Source of the DNA: Eutreptiella sp. 'Long Island Sound 2002'
Lineage: Eukaryota; Euglenozoa; Euglenophyceae; Eutreptiales; Eutreptiaceae
Assembly (NCBI GenBank): GCA_964036045.1
Contig: OZ038385.1
Coordinates: 17,331,786 to 17,395,785, forward strand
DNA: 64,000 nt
Direction of reading: 5' to 3'
A program made the position numbers and the translations under genes. The notes below the pieces were generated by a model, which was not told the DNA's origin, did no database searches, and worked only from the letters and a program-made list of their open reading frames with translations. Positions 1 through 12,100 of the stretch are shown one piece after another (the first letter of the stretch is position 1; the number at the start of each line of letters is the position of its first letter).

Positions 1-2460
1 ACAACAAATGAACACACACCGGCTGACTACCAACCTCAGTCACGGGGGACTTGGCCTACGCCAGCTGTGGTGGTTCTACATCACCCGGTGGGTCACAATT
101 GGCCAACAAGAACTGCAGCGCACCGGCCCTACACAACAACTCACCGCAACCCAATATAAATACATAGACGCCGTTCGAGCCCTCGGGGGCACGGTGGGAC
201 AGCGTATATCCCAACCCCGACAACACCGACCCTTGTCCGAGGGACTCTACGACCCGGAGAGCTCAGAAGAGGACCAGGAGACGCATGCAGGGAAGACACG
301 GCCAGCTACCAACCGCATAGACTACAGCTGGATGAACCCCCCAGAGGAGCCAACCCCTGAGGAAACCCATGAGGTTTGTCAGGCACTCCCCCACCAGCAA
401 AAACTACACGGAATCACCATTCACTACACAGGAGAACCCACCACCACCCGGTGGTACACAGACGGGTCGAAACGACACGGACGAGCGGGAGGGGGCATCT
501 ACAACGGAACATACCGTGCGGCCTTCCGGGTGCACGGGCCACAACAAGTTTATCGGGCCGAAACGATCGCTTGCGCCTTAGCCTCAGAGCTGGCCAAGCC
601 GGGGGACGACATTATACTAGACAACCAGAGTGTGGTGAAGGCCACACCTATAAAACGCAAAGGAGTGGTCAAGGACCAGGACTACCGCGACATAGGGTAC
701 CTCAACTCCACCACGAAACGACTGAAGATCCGATGGACACCAGGGCACCGCAAACTAGAACAAGCCACCACGTATAAAGACTACCAGGACATACAGGGGA
801 ACAACCACTCTGACGTCCTCGCCAATATGGGCGACAACCTGCCCATGGATTCCCAACAACCACAACCCCATGATATTGTCATCACAGGACAGATCATGCC
901 CACGCCTGCCAAGGCATGGATCATGCAAGTGCGTAGACAGAAACAAACACCAGACGTACACTGGGTGAGCTGGCTCCCCATGAAGCATTACAGACGAAAC
1001 GCGTGGACACCCTGGCTGTGGGGGCAAGTGCGATGGTGGGGAATGGGCGCCCCCTGGGAACGGACACCCCGCCTCTGCTCCCAATGTGGCCACCAACACG
1101 GAGCGTCGGTACAGTCAAAACTGGCTTACTGTCCTGCCTGGAGCGACTTCTGGGACCTGTGGCGCAAGAGCTGGACTGATTGGACCCCATACACGCACCA
1201 ATGGCTGCAAGCGGCCGACAACCAAGAACTGTGGCTATGTGTCAGGCTGCTCATACCACTGTCCCTCGTCGACGCCATACCCACTGCGGAACGACACAAA
1301 CTGCGAACGGAGGTGGGCCTGTTCCAGTTTCGCATGATACAGTCCGTCCAAACACTAAGACGAAAGTACGCCGACCCAACACCACAACAACCACCGTCGC
1401 CCCTGTGGCTCACCAAATACATGGCACAGGCACTTCCGCCACGAGAAACGCCCCAAAACCTACGGAACCAAGTCGGGGCGCCCACGTGGTGCGGCGCGAA
1501 ACGCAAACGTAAGGCCGAGGACGCAACGGCTGACCCAATCGACCCCGGCCAATGGTTACAAGATGCACGCAACGCGGGCGATAGTGAAGCAGTGGCATGG
1601 TTCGTCGCGCGAGCCACTAACACAGGGGCAGACGACCACATAAAGAAACGTCAGCGCCTCAACGTTGACACACAGCGGTGGGAACAGTACAAGACAACCA
1701 CAGACAGGCTGGCAAACGAACACGCACAGCAAGCACGGGACATATACCACAAAGCACACATGGAGGCGATGGCACGACAACACCTGCGCACGCTACACAT
1801 GGGCTACACCAACGCACTGACGGCAAAAACCGACTACCACAGGCTTGTCGTAAAACTAGTCGACCAACAGAGACAAACACAACGACTGCACGACACGCAT
1901 GCACACCTGTACCAAATACGTAGGCAATGGTACGAACAAGCGAAGGAAAACACAAGGTTGTGGTACACTGACGCAAAACTGCTACTGATGGTCAATGACC
2001 GCTACTGGAGGCTGAGTGCAGGCACTGCCAAGCTACTTGACCTGCACCATCAACAAGCGACCTACATGTGGCAGCAGCAGACACACCTGACTGCCATGGC
2101 ACAGTACTACCAAGACGCCTGCAAACACAAGACATCACAATACTGGCAAACAACCCGACCAGCCCGACAGACGATATACCTGATACGGAAGCGGCCGCGG
2201 GAGCACTGGGACCCCACCTTGTGGGAAGTCCCGTTACAACCGCTACCGAAACGCCACAAAACGCACTGGGACCCGAATGAGTGGGAAATACCACTGACAT
2301 GACTACACCAACCTCAATGGGAAACCATGGGGGCACAGTCACGAGCTGCAGCCCGTATGCATACCCTGGCTTCGCCGAAATCTGTATCTTACTTCGAACT
2401 TGGTCCACTGTGACCCCTGGCACTTGTGAACTGGCCTTTTTGATCAAAAAAAAAAAAAAA
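1..2460 (+). mobile_element. Non-LTR (LINE-like) retrotransposon, 3' portion
   Basis: The window opens inside the element, so the reverse transcriptase core is missing. The visible part has an RT C-terminal 'GGLGL' stretch, an RNase H domain, a CCHC/CCC-type zinc motif and a long basic tail, all in one open frame. About 140 bases of 3' untranslated sequence follow and end in 15 A (2,446-2,460), which fits a reverse-transcribed poly(A) tail. An intact frame of more than 760 codons suggests a fairly young insertion. The 5' part and any target-site duplication lie outside the window or were not recognised. Confidence 0.75.
8..2302 (+). CDS. Retrotransposon polyprotein C-terminus with RNase H domain
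   Basis: The reading frame is 764 codons and is open at the left edge, so the first ATG is probably internal to a longer pol protein. Residues 1-70 look like the RT thumb region, with HGGLGLRQLWWFY. Residues about 148-280 are an RNase H fold with the expected acidic set: D152 in WYTDGSK, E185 in YRAETIA, D205 in LDNQSVV and D269 in NHSDVLA. RNase H would remove RNA from the RNA-DNA hybrid during target-primed synthesis. A cysteine motif, CSQC at 357-360 with C375-P, follows and matches the zinc region near the end of many LINE pol proteins. The last 250 or so residues are rich in Q, R, K, H and W, are likely alpha-helical, and are unlike any domain I recognise. The frame ends about 145 bases before the poly(A) tract. 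Confidence 0.8.
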   Translation: MNTHRLTTNLSHGGLGLRQLWWFYITRWVTIGQQELQRTGPTQQLTATQYKYIDAVRALGGTVGQRISQPRQHRPLSEGLYDPESSEEDQETHAGKTRPATNRIDYSWMNPPEEPTPEETHEVCQALPHQQKLHGITIHYTGEPTTTRWYTDGSKRHGRAGGGIYNGTYRAAFRVHGPQQVYRAETIACALASELAKPGDDIILDNQSVVKATPIKRKGVVKDQDYRDIGYLNSTTKRLKIRWTPGHRKLEQATTYKDYQDIQGNNHSDVLANMGDNLPMDSQQPQPHDIVITGQIMPTPAKAWIMQVRRQKQTPDVHWVSWLPMKHYRRNAWTPWLWGQVRWWGMGAPWERTPRLCSQCGHQHGASVQSKLAYCPAWSDFWDLWRKSWTDWTPYTHQWLQAADNQELWLCVRLLIPLSLVDAIPTAERHKLRTEVGLFQFRMIQSVQTLRRKYADPTPQQPPSPLWLTKYMAQALPPRETPQNLRNQVGAPTWCGAKRKRKAEDATADPIDPGQWLQDARNAGDSEAVAWFVARATNTGADDHIKKRQRLNVDTQRWEQYKTTTDRLANEHAQQARDIYHKAHMEAMARQHLRTLHMGYTNALTAKTDYHRLVVKLVDQQRQTQRLHDTHAHLYQIRRQWYEQAKENTRLWYTDAKLLLMVNDRYWRLSAGTAKLLDLHHQQATYMWQQQTHLTAMAQYYQDACKHKTSQYWQTTRPARQTIYLIRKRPREHWDPTLWEVPLQPLPKRHKTHWDPNEWEIPLT

Positions 2461-3179
2461 TGGAGAGCCCACACACTGGAAACCGGCACCTCCCAGCCCA
2501 CATCTAAACCAGCGTCCATGGGGTATGGCATGCACTGGGACCTGATGACCCTTGTGCTTCATGACCAACAGCCCCCAATGGATGTTCCGAGTGCAGTTGG
2601 GACCATCTTGAGGCTAGGGCTCAGGGATAAGCAACGTGACACCCCATCTTTGGTATGGCGGTTGCTTGTCCAACAGGGCAGTGATCTTCCAAACACCTGT
2701 CATGCCCCATCATCAACCGCCTGCCCTCTGTGGAATGCAAGCACAACTGAATGCTACCTCTCCATGTGCTGCCTCGTCATGGCTTTTTTCATTCACATGT
2801 CTCATAGCAACACAGCAAAGCTCTCGCCATAGCACCAAATGCGCTGGCCACCAGGTCATTCTCCATCCTGTCTCAACGCGGCGTTTTTTAGTGGACAATT
2901 TTTTCCTCTTTTTTTCTGTCAAAAAACGGTTACCTCCAACCGCCATCGTTTCCCTCCAACCATCGTTGGGTTCCTTCCAGCAGCCGTTGCTTGCCCTTTC
3001 ACGTGCTGTCCAATTGTGTGCCTAAATACTGAGCTGGCGACTGAACTGGCTCGAGTTTTTTCCCTTCATGTCACATAAAAAAACGTCCTGTGTCCCAATT
3101 CACTGTCTATGACCCCTCTTCGCAATTGGCTGCTTCCGCAGCTGACACACAGTCCTCAGTTGTATATTTTGACCCCCAA
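2461..3179. other. Gap between retroelement and ammonium transporter; probable promoter and 5' UTR
   Basis: No gene is seen. The interval runs from the retroelement poly(A) tail to the first methionine of the transporter. It is T- and C-rich, with several poly-T runs (2,886-2,920 and 3,056-3,062). The frame of exon 1 is open back to a GTG at 3,090 but without an ATG, so the leader or an upstream intron probably lies here. No TATA box could be assigned with confidence. Confidence 0.4.
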
Positions 3180-3482
3180 ATGGATGAATTTTGTGTCGCC
3201 GACTCTGGGAACGCAACTCTCACCTGCGTGCGCAAGGCAGTGTGGCAGACCAACTCTGACTTGGACACCGTCTGGCTGCTGCTGGCCGGCATCCTCGTGT
3301 TCTTCATGCAATGCGGGTTCACAATGCTGGAGTGCGGCTGCGTGCGCGTCAAGAACGTGTCCAACATCATCTTCAAGACCACCATTGATCTCTTGCTTGC
3401 CGCCCTCGTCTACTGGATTTGTGGGTGGGCATTTGCATATGGCGGTGATACGGAGATCCCGGGAAGGACAACACCCATTCCG
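3180..3482 (+). CDS. AMT: AMT exon 1
   Basis: This exon starts at the first in-frame ATG ([10 protein letters not shown]). It encodes the extracellular N-terminus, TM1 ([19 protein letters not shown]), the TM1-TM2 loop with [10 protein letters not shown], and TM2-TM3 ending GWAFAYGG. The donor GTGTGT at 3,483 is chosen because it leaves phase 0 to meet exon 2. The end is the least certain boundary of the gene. Confidence 0.8.
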
Positions 3483-6400
3483 GTGTGTCGGCGAAGTGTT
3501 GTGGACGTGTGCGATTGTTCCACACGTTCCGTATGGCCTCTCTCCCCCTTTTTTCAGCATGTCGGTGGGTGTGATGCTGCAGCAGGCCGTTGCTTAGTGC
3601 AAAACCGCCCCCAGAGGCCACAAACAAGTAGGTATACCTAAAAGCGGCGTCCAATATCGGGCCATTGTCATAAATCATACCGCCAGCTATGTTGTTAGAT
3701 CATCCCGGCGGTGAAAAAGGGCATTTTGGGGGTATGTTGGTTTAGGTATACCACTGCTTGTTTTCTGGGGTGGGTTTTTTTTTCTTGATCGGCACCTTCA
3801 AAATAGGGGATTCTCAAGTTTTAGTCCACAAACTTGCCAGTGGTCCCGATTTCCCAAGTATGGCTGTGAGAAGGATGGGAGGGGGTGGAGGGGGCGAGGT
3901 CCTTGGGGGGCTGAACCAAGCCCTTTTTTTGACCTAGGGATATTAGTGTTGTGGAGTTTCGATTTTGACCGCCGAGAGGGCGCGTCTTGGGCGCAGAGCA
4001 CGCTGTGCGAATTCTGTTGTGGAGTTGTGCTTGTTGCATGAACATGCAGGCATTACCAGCCATTGAAATGTGGGCCAGTGCTGAAGAGTAGACGGTCATG
4101 CATTTGGGGCATGCCCGTGTGCCCGAGTATCCCTTATCATGCCCAGGCACCTTCACAGGCCTTCAAATGATGCTCGAGTTGCCCCAGAGGATGCACTGTG
4201 GAGGCACTTTGGAGGAATTCGCACACCTTCAGGAGATTAGGGACAATCAAAAAGCTGGGTGTAGCAGGCAATCGAGGGCTCGAGCACTAAATCTTGCAGT
4301 GTTCAATGAGCATTCCACATAGACACGTGGCAGGGGGACGGGTCTTGGGTGTCCCAACCCTTAGCCATAGTGTTGGTCGCCAGAACGCCAGTCTTCTGGG
4401 TACAACAAACATTTCGTCACTGTGACCCCCCTGTGCGGTACCCCCTCCCGGTGGTGCTGGTTGTAGCCCCCCCCCCCCAAAAGAATAATACCTCGCATTG
4501 CAGTGCCATTGTACGCACCCACCATTTTCGCGCTACCAACGCCGGAGTTTGCTTCCTACAGCTCAATTCCCTTCCAAGATGCCCCCCTCCTTCAGGGAGT
4601 TCAATACCTCCCCCCCTCCCTTCCCCGACCCCAGCCAACCTCTTACCACCTCTCCAGGGATTACCGAGATCCAATCCAAACAGTGTGCCCTGCGCACACC
4701 CTGAGTGCACTGCACGCTAAGCTGGGCTCTCCCTCTAGCAAGGAATCTTGGCGTTGGCGTTGTAGTCATGACGGGCAAAATGGCTCAAGATCTAACATCA
4801 GGGCAACATGGAGTGGCTTGTTGCACACATAAAAGCCGCACGGGGGTCCCACCTCCCTCCCTCTCAGTGCCCCAAGTGCCCCCTCCCCAACTGTTCCAAT
4901 GTAGGGACCCAGTGCAATGACCAGGATCTGGCTGCACATGTGTAAACATGGCTGGCCATCAGGAATCCCCCCCCCCACCTTCCCTCCGGGTGGCCATGCA
5001 CAGAATGATCAATTTGCTGCCATTTGTTGGACCTTGCGATTTGAGCAGCATTGGAACATATTCATGCCCCCTGTGTCGGCGTCCAGGCTACAGCTTTGTG
5101 GCCTGTTGACCCTACCCTGGGGGGGAGGGGCGTGAGTGGGTTGACCCCAAATTGGGGGGTTGTTTTAGCCACCCCCCCCCCCCCTTTTCCCCGAGGGTGG
5201 GTATCCGCTACTTTGGGGGGGGCTGGGGCTAGAGGGCTTTGGCATGAGTGGGACTACTTGTACCCGAATGGCATGGCTTCCCTCCTCCGAATCACAAACA
5301 AGGGGGATGGTTTGTGTTCACACGTATGGCTCACGTCGGGGGGCGCGATGGTAGAGTAATGCATGCACTGCTACCCCCACCCCTGGGACAAGCCTAGGAA
5401 GTATCCAATTTTCCGGATACCTCCGGATACCTCATTTCCCCCCCATTTTTCCACCGGATATTTGGTTACTAACTTTTTTATTAACGTTCCTGTACGGAAA
5501 TTGGTGACTCCCAAGAAAAATGGGGAAAATGGGGATGAACCAAAATGTGTCCCATTTCCCCCCATTTTCCCATAAGGTTTATTCCATCATGGTCACCACA
5601 TTTGTTTGATGTTGTAGTGCGAAGCGGCATTTTCTGTGACCCGGGTACCTCTAGACCACTTGGAATACAATTTTGTGTTGGTGTCATATGTTGGTGTTTG
5701 TTGCTATTGTTGGTTGTTACTTTTCCTTCTCAATCTCTTGCTTAGCTCTGTCACATAAAATGGACCCTCGGGCCTTTTGGCTTCATGAGGGTAAATTATT
5801 CATGGCCAAGCGACAGATTGTGAATCGTGGCTGGCTCTCGGATGCCCAGTCATCCAAGAAATTGAAGGGGCGCAAAGCCATGGCCACCCACCACTGCAGC
5901 GCATCGGATATCGTCTTGGCGGCCTCTTCACGTTTCCCGAAAACTACCGTCGGAAGAATGATATCGGCGTCCGCGAATGTGGGTTCGCGGGCCCCACTGT
6001 ACTTGGCACCTACCCACTATGTACCCGATTGCCCGGTCCATTTTGGCAATTCCCCACACTTCTTGCGATGTGGAGTGATCGTTTTCCGTTTGGAAACGTG
6101 TTCGTTTTGAGAAGCAGCACAAGGCCTATGTGTCCTTCTGCTTTAATGGTGTAGTTCCACCGCTGTAGACATGTGCACATTGCACACGACAATGTTATGT
6201 GAACCAACGATCCGCCCTTGTTTTTGCACGTGTTTCTTACTAATGCTTCGGATGCAACATTAGGGGTTACGAGAGTTGTCATGGAGGTCACTACATTGCT
6301 GTAAACAAATACAAGCATTGGCAACACGTATGCAAAGGCAATGCAAAGTGGTTCAAAAAGGTGCAACAACCATCAAGTGTGGACAAGCTTCTCATTTTCC

Positions 6401-8311
6401 CTCATTTTCCCCCATTTTCCCTCATTTTCCCTCATTTTCACTCATTTTCCCTCATTTTCCCCATCCATCCCATTTTTCCATGGCCTGCTGGATGCTGGGA
6501 TACTCCGGATATGGATACTTCCCAAGCCTGCTGGGAAGAGGGGGGGGTTGACTTCACCCTGCCAAAGGCCGAATAGTGCGTGCGTGTGGGGGGATGGGGG
6601 TGGCATAACTGTCCCAAAGGCCCAAAACTATCCCCCCCCCCTCCCCCCTACCGGTCCACTGATGGGGAACACTTGGTGATCCGGAACCCCTAGCCCTATG
6701 ACATTTCCCTTATTAGCGGTGGTGAGCACCCTCCAAACTTCATTGTCTTGGGTAAGACTTTGTGTGGAGCCGGCGCCAGCATGGGAGGGACGCCAAGGGG
6801 CAGCAGCAGCACTTGTGAGTAGAGGGACAACTGGCCCACTCTCACGCCGTAAGAATAACTTTTCCCCCGGCTGTTAGATAGCCCGCCAACCTCCCGCATT
6901 ATTTTGAACCTCCAACCCCACCCCAATGGCTGGACAACCCACCCCCCATCCGCAAGTGGAGGATTCCCTCCTCAAAAGGCGAACACGTACGTACACCCGC
7001 AAGTACCCACCTGCATACGCCTTCAGCCTTGATGCCCCCCCGATACCCCGGCCACATTAGACCATAGCTTGTTGCCGGCCTCTGAGCTGAACAATTGTGG
7101 CCCAACTCCCAATCCCAGCGCCAGCCGCCCACTTTGTGCGAGCACACCCCTGTCCAAGTGCCACCACCACTTTGGGGCCCCTGGTTTATGTGGCACCGGT
7201 GTTCAATGGTGTGGCGCACCGATGCCCCCCCGGCCCCGCGCCCCCCCCTGTTCTGGACAAAGGCCATGCCGCCCGGCCGCATTGCTGCGTCCCCTGACAG
7301 ACCAATGGATTCATCGGCTTTGGCGAGTTCTGCCTCGTCAGCTCCGGGACACCCCCGCCCTCGATCTATGCCAACTGGTTCTTCCAGTTCGCCTTCACTG
7401 CCACCGCTGCTACGATCGTGTCGGGGGCGGTGGCCGAGCGGATCCATGTGTACTCCTACTGCCTGTTCTCCTGCGTTCTCTCGGCCTTCATCTACCCCGT
7501 GGTCGTGCATTGGGTCTGGAGCGCCAACGGGTGGCTCAGTGCCTTCAGTGCCCCCCACCAGCGATTCGGGGTCAATGGCATGCTGGACTTCGCAGGTGTG
7601 ATTTGTTTGGGACCCTTTTCCTGGGGGTCTGGCCCCTAGGCTCTCCTTGGACTTGGTGCTCTACCGGCCATGTGCACAAACCTGTACCTAGGCAGGGGAT
7701 CATGGCGCCGCTTTTATGTGTGTGTTTGTGTGTCATGTCATTTCAATAATGAAATCATTAGGTCGCTGATGCTGTGTTCAATGCAACCCGCTGATTCTTC
7801 TCAGCATTCAGTCTTCTATGTGCTCCAGTAGCACCTTGGGACGCCTACGGGCGTGGCAGTTCCCACTGCATCTTCTGGTTTCAGATTTAGCTCCCCCTAC
7901 ACACGTGTCATGTCCGCTGCCACACTGAGCTGTGAGACAATCGTAGCACTGGACAGCTGTGATTCCCGATTCTCTCAACTACCGTCTGGCAAGAGGGCTT
8001 TGTCAGCTTGCCAAGGTATGAACAAAAAAAACAGAAATCATCACGTCGCTGATGTTGCAGAAATCGTTCATGTCTCATGAGCTGCTGTCTGGACCCAATC
8101 TAAACTCTCATACCCGTGCCCCTGTTCCGCACAGAAAGGCGCCTATTGGCGTCAAACATTTCTGTTTGAGACCAACTGAGGAGGATTTCACTCAGCCAAA
8201 AACGCTTTGTGCTGTCTCTCACAAAGGCTGTGTGTGTGTGTGTGTGTGTGTGTGTCCGTGTTTGTGCGTGGGTGGGTGTGTGGGGTGTGGGGTGTGGTGG
8301 GTGTACATGGT

Positions 8312-8372
<61 letters not shown>

Positions 8373-9090
8373 TTCAGCGGTGGTTATTCTTGTACATGCG
8401 CGCACGCGTTTGTGTATGCGCATGTGCCTGTGGGTGTGTGTATGTGTGTGTCTTCTCAGCCAAAAACCCCTGAAGTACACTGGTTGAATTGTCATCTATC
8501 TTTGGCATTAGCACCTGCTGGCAATACTTCTCGGAGACTAGAACTCTGTTGAGGAGGTTGAAAGCTGTGCCAAACCTGAATGAATGGATAGATGGACCGG
8601 AAGGATGAAGGCATGCATGAAGGTGTGGACACATGCAATAAGTAGAAGCTACGCAAGGAGAAAAGACACCAATGGCGCGGGGCCTGAAGAGGCGCACCGG
8701 AAGTGTGTGTTGCAGCGGGGAGTAGTGGCGCGCCGGTGCGTGAGCAATCGTGGAATGCCTTGGGGCGGAGCAGCCTCTCCATTGCATGGGCACTTGCACT
8801 CGCCTTGCAAGGGCGAGGGCAAGAGAAAGAAGAAGAACATACCTGCCAGCGTGCGTTCATCTCTAAGAATCACTTGATTGGCCCTCACCTTTGTTCGCTA
8901 TGTTTGTCTCATCTTCGTTTGCTCGGGTCGTACCAGGTAATAATTGATGTCTTTCGTAGGCCCCACCTTCCTTTGTTTAGGTTCATTTAGGTTGCAATAG
9001 ATCCTCATTTGCATTTGGTTTGCTTGACATTGGACACAGGTACAGCAACAGCAGCACCAGCACCAGCACCAGCACCAGCAACAACAACAA

Positions 9091-9144
<54 letters not shown>

Positions 9145-12100
9145 ATGAAAGCATTGGTGAGTTTTTGACCAAAGAATGCAGAGCAAACCTTCATACATCA
9201 TTTTTGGATCAACGCAATGTTGTTGTTGGCAATTCAAAGACGAGAGGCCTTGGCACAGGCTGGGGAGGTCTGCATGCATCTTCTCTCCTTCAGGGTCTGG
9301 TGTCGTCCATCTCACGGGTGGAGTGGCCTCTTTCGTAGGGGCTGCTATCCTTGGGCCCCGTATTGGTCGCTTCCCCCGTCCCGGAGAGTCCTGGCATGAC
9401 AAGATTGCTCGTGAGGAGCTGTTCCGCCCTCACAACCGTGTCCTTGCCAGTCTGGGGACGATTATTCTGTGGTTTGGGTGGTACGGCTTTAATGCGGGCT
9501 CCACACTTGCCTTGAGTCAAGGCGCGGCACTAATTGCTGCCAAGGTGCGGCTCATGGCGTGTCAATGTCATGCTGGTGCTGCGCCGTGCCGTGCCGTGCC
9601 GTGCCGTGCAGTGCTGTGCTGTGCCTTGTGCTGATCCCATCATGTACAGTGCCAGATGTGGATTGGCTGTTTGATGGCCACAAACATCAGGCAGACAACC
9701 AGACACGCGAAATGCCAACAACTGCACACGCACCCAAACCCACGCACTCACAGCCACACCCGCCAACACCCAGGCACCCACCCACCACTACTGACTCGGG
9801 CCCGCAATCACCTGACACCCCCACACCGACATATTGACCATGTGATCATAGGTTGGTCATGCAAATGATATCCCCCCACCAGAACACTGCCCACTCCCCA
9901 AGGCCGAGCCGCTCTGTTGCCAGGGACCGCAGGGATGGGCTCAAATGGTTGGGGGCTACGGTAACGGCGGACCCCCCTGTTGTCCTGTCAGTGCTACGCT
10001 GGTCACTCCATCAGTGATTTTACCCTGGCGTAGTAGAGCGGATAACGCTAACATTCTGTGGCCAGTAGAACGGATTGCGGTAGAATGCCTTACTTAGTGC
10101 AACAGATAGCGCTGACCTGCCTTTGGGAGTAAAATGGATAGTGCTGATATGCTTTGGGTGGTAAAAGATAGCGATGACACTCCTTGGGTAGTAGAATTGA
10201 TAGCCGTGAACGGATGGCGTTAACATGCGTTGAGTGGTAGAACGGATAGCCCCCACATGCATTGGGTAGTAGAATAGAGAGCGCTAACATGCCCTTGCGC
10301 AGAAGAACAGATAGTGCTTACAAGCCATGGGTAGTAGAATGGATAGAGCTGACATGCATTGGGTAGTAGAATGGATAGCGCTAACATGCCTTGGGTAGTA
10401 GAACAGATAGTGTTGGCATACCTTGGGTAGTAGACAGGATAGTGCTGACAGGCATTTGGCTGTAGATCAGATAGAGTTGACGTGCCTCGTTAGTAGAACG
10501 GATAATGTTGACACACCTTGAGTGAGCGGTGATATTCTTTGGGTTATAGAAGGGATAGGGCTAACATACTTTGGTAGTAGAAGGGGTAGTGTGAGCATGC
10601 CTTGGGTAGTAGAACGGATAGCGCTGACATGCGTTGGGTAGTAGAACAGATAGCGTTGATATGATCGGGGTCGTAGAAAGGACAACAGTGGGTCGCCATG
10701 CAATCTGATACCCAAGGCATATGAGCGCAATCCGGTCCACTACACAACGCCTATTAGCACTACCCGGTCTGCTGGCAAAGGCATGTGGGCTCTATTCTAC
10801 CACCCACAATATCCATTCTATTGCCCAAGGCATATCCAAGGCATGTCGGCGCTATCTGATCAACCACCCAAGGCATGCCAACACTATCCGTTCTACGCTG
10901 AGATGCCTTGGGTAGTTGAATGCTTGGCACCTACATTCCTTGAGTAGTAGAACAGCTAGCACCAACATGTTTTGGGTAGTAGAACCGATAGTGTTGTCAT
11001 TCCTGGGGTAGTAGAACGGATAGCAATGGCAGGCCTTCGGTTGCAAAAAGGATAGCGCCTAGTAGAACAGATAGTGGTGGCAGGCCTCGGGTAATAGAAC
11101 GGATAGTGTTGACATGCGTTGGGTAATAGAACGGACAGCGATGACAGATCTTGGGTAGTAGAACAGATCGTGCTAACGTGCAGTGGGGATTAGAACACAG
11201 GGTGCTGACATGCCTTGGGTAGTAGAATGGATAGCGAGGACATGCATTGGGTCGTAAAATAGATAGCCCTCATACATGGAATGGATAGCGCTGACAGGCC
11301 TTTAGCAGTAGAATGGATTGCGATGACATGCGTTGGGTAGTGGAAGAAATAGGGATGATATGCCCTGGGTCGTAGAACGGGTACCGATGACATGGTGACA
11401 GATAGCGCTCACAGGCCTTGGGTAGTAATAACACAGATAGCAATGAGCTTCTATGCTTGAATTGCCATCCGACAGCCACCACAACTCACATGCACAATGG
11501 AAGCCCAATAGTGTCAGGAAAAGCGCTGTTTGAGAAGGGGGGCTGGTCCTTGGTCCTTTTACTGAGGGGGGGGGGGGGTGCAGGTTGTGCAATGCAATCC
11601 TCCAATTGTTGCAACTCCCCCAGTGCTCGGTCCACACTCCTTGTTGTCTACCTTGTGCTTTGGAAGGGGGCGGTGTCTGATGTGTAGGAACTAGGTTAGG
11701 GTGCATGAGTGAATTGTTGGGCAGTGGTAAACTAGCTAACATCCCCCACAGGGGTTTGGGGATGCTTGAGTGCCTTCCACTCATTGACCCCCTGTGATGG
11801 AGCATTTAAGTTTCCTGGGGGGCCTCGGCTGCTAGGGCTTTGTGATGACCTGCAACCGGAGACGAATCAGGCACCTGTGCCTGCGAGCATTTGAATCGGT
11901 TGGGAGACTGCCTCGGGCAGTCTGAAAACGGCCTCCCTCCAGGCGCAAGGGTCTGAAACCCCAACTGTTACCCCTCCAAAACACCAAGACACAATGCAGG
12001 CAGTGCATATCCCTTTCCAATATTGTGTCCAGTAGACTCAATTGGCCTCAGAGACTACAGCTTGTACTCTCTCAGAGAGTACAGCATTTTGTAGACATCC

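Larger units (their letters stand above)
3483..7300 (+). other. AMT intron 1
   Basis: A 3.8 kb intron with no coding sequence recognised. It holds C- and G-rich tracts, short ATTTTCC-type repeats near 5,400-5,580, a 10-bp CTCATTTTCC minisatellite at 6,391-6,465, and one copy of a dispersed repeat at about 6,890-7,015. Confidence 0.6.

Noticed and set aside
9009-9338. Poly-alanine and poly-cysteine/leucine frames across the CAG repeat
   Set aside because: The repeat is inside AMT intron 2.
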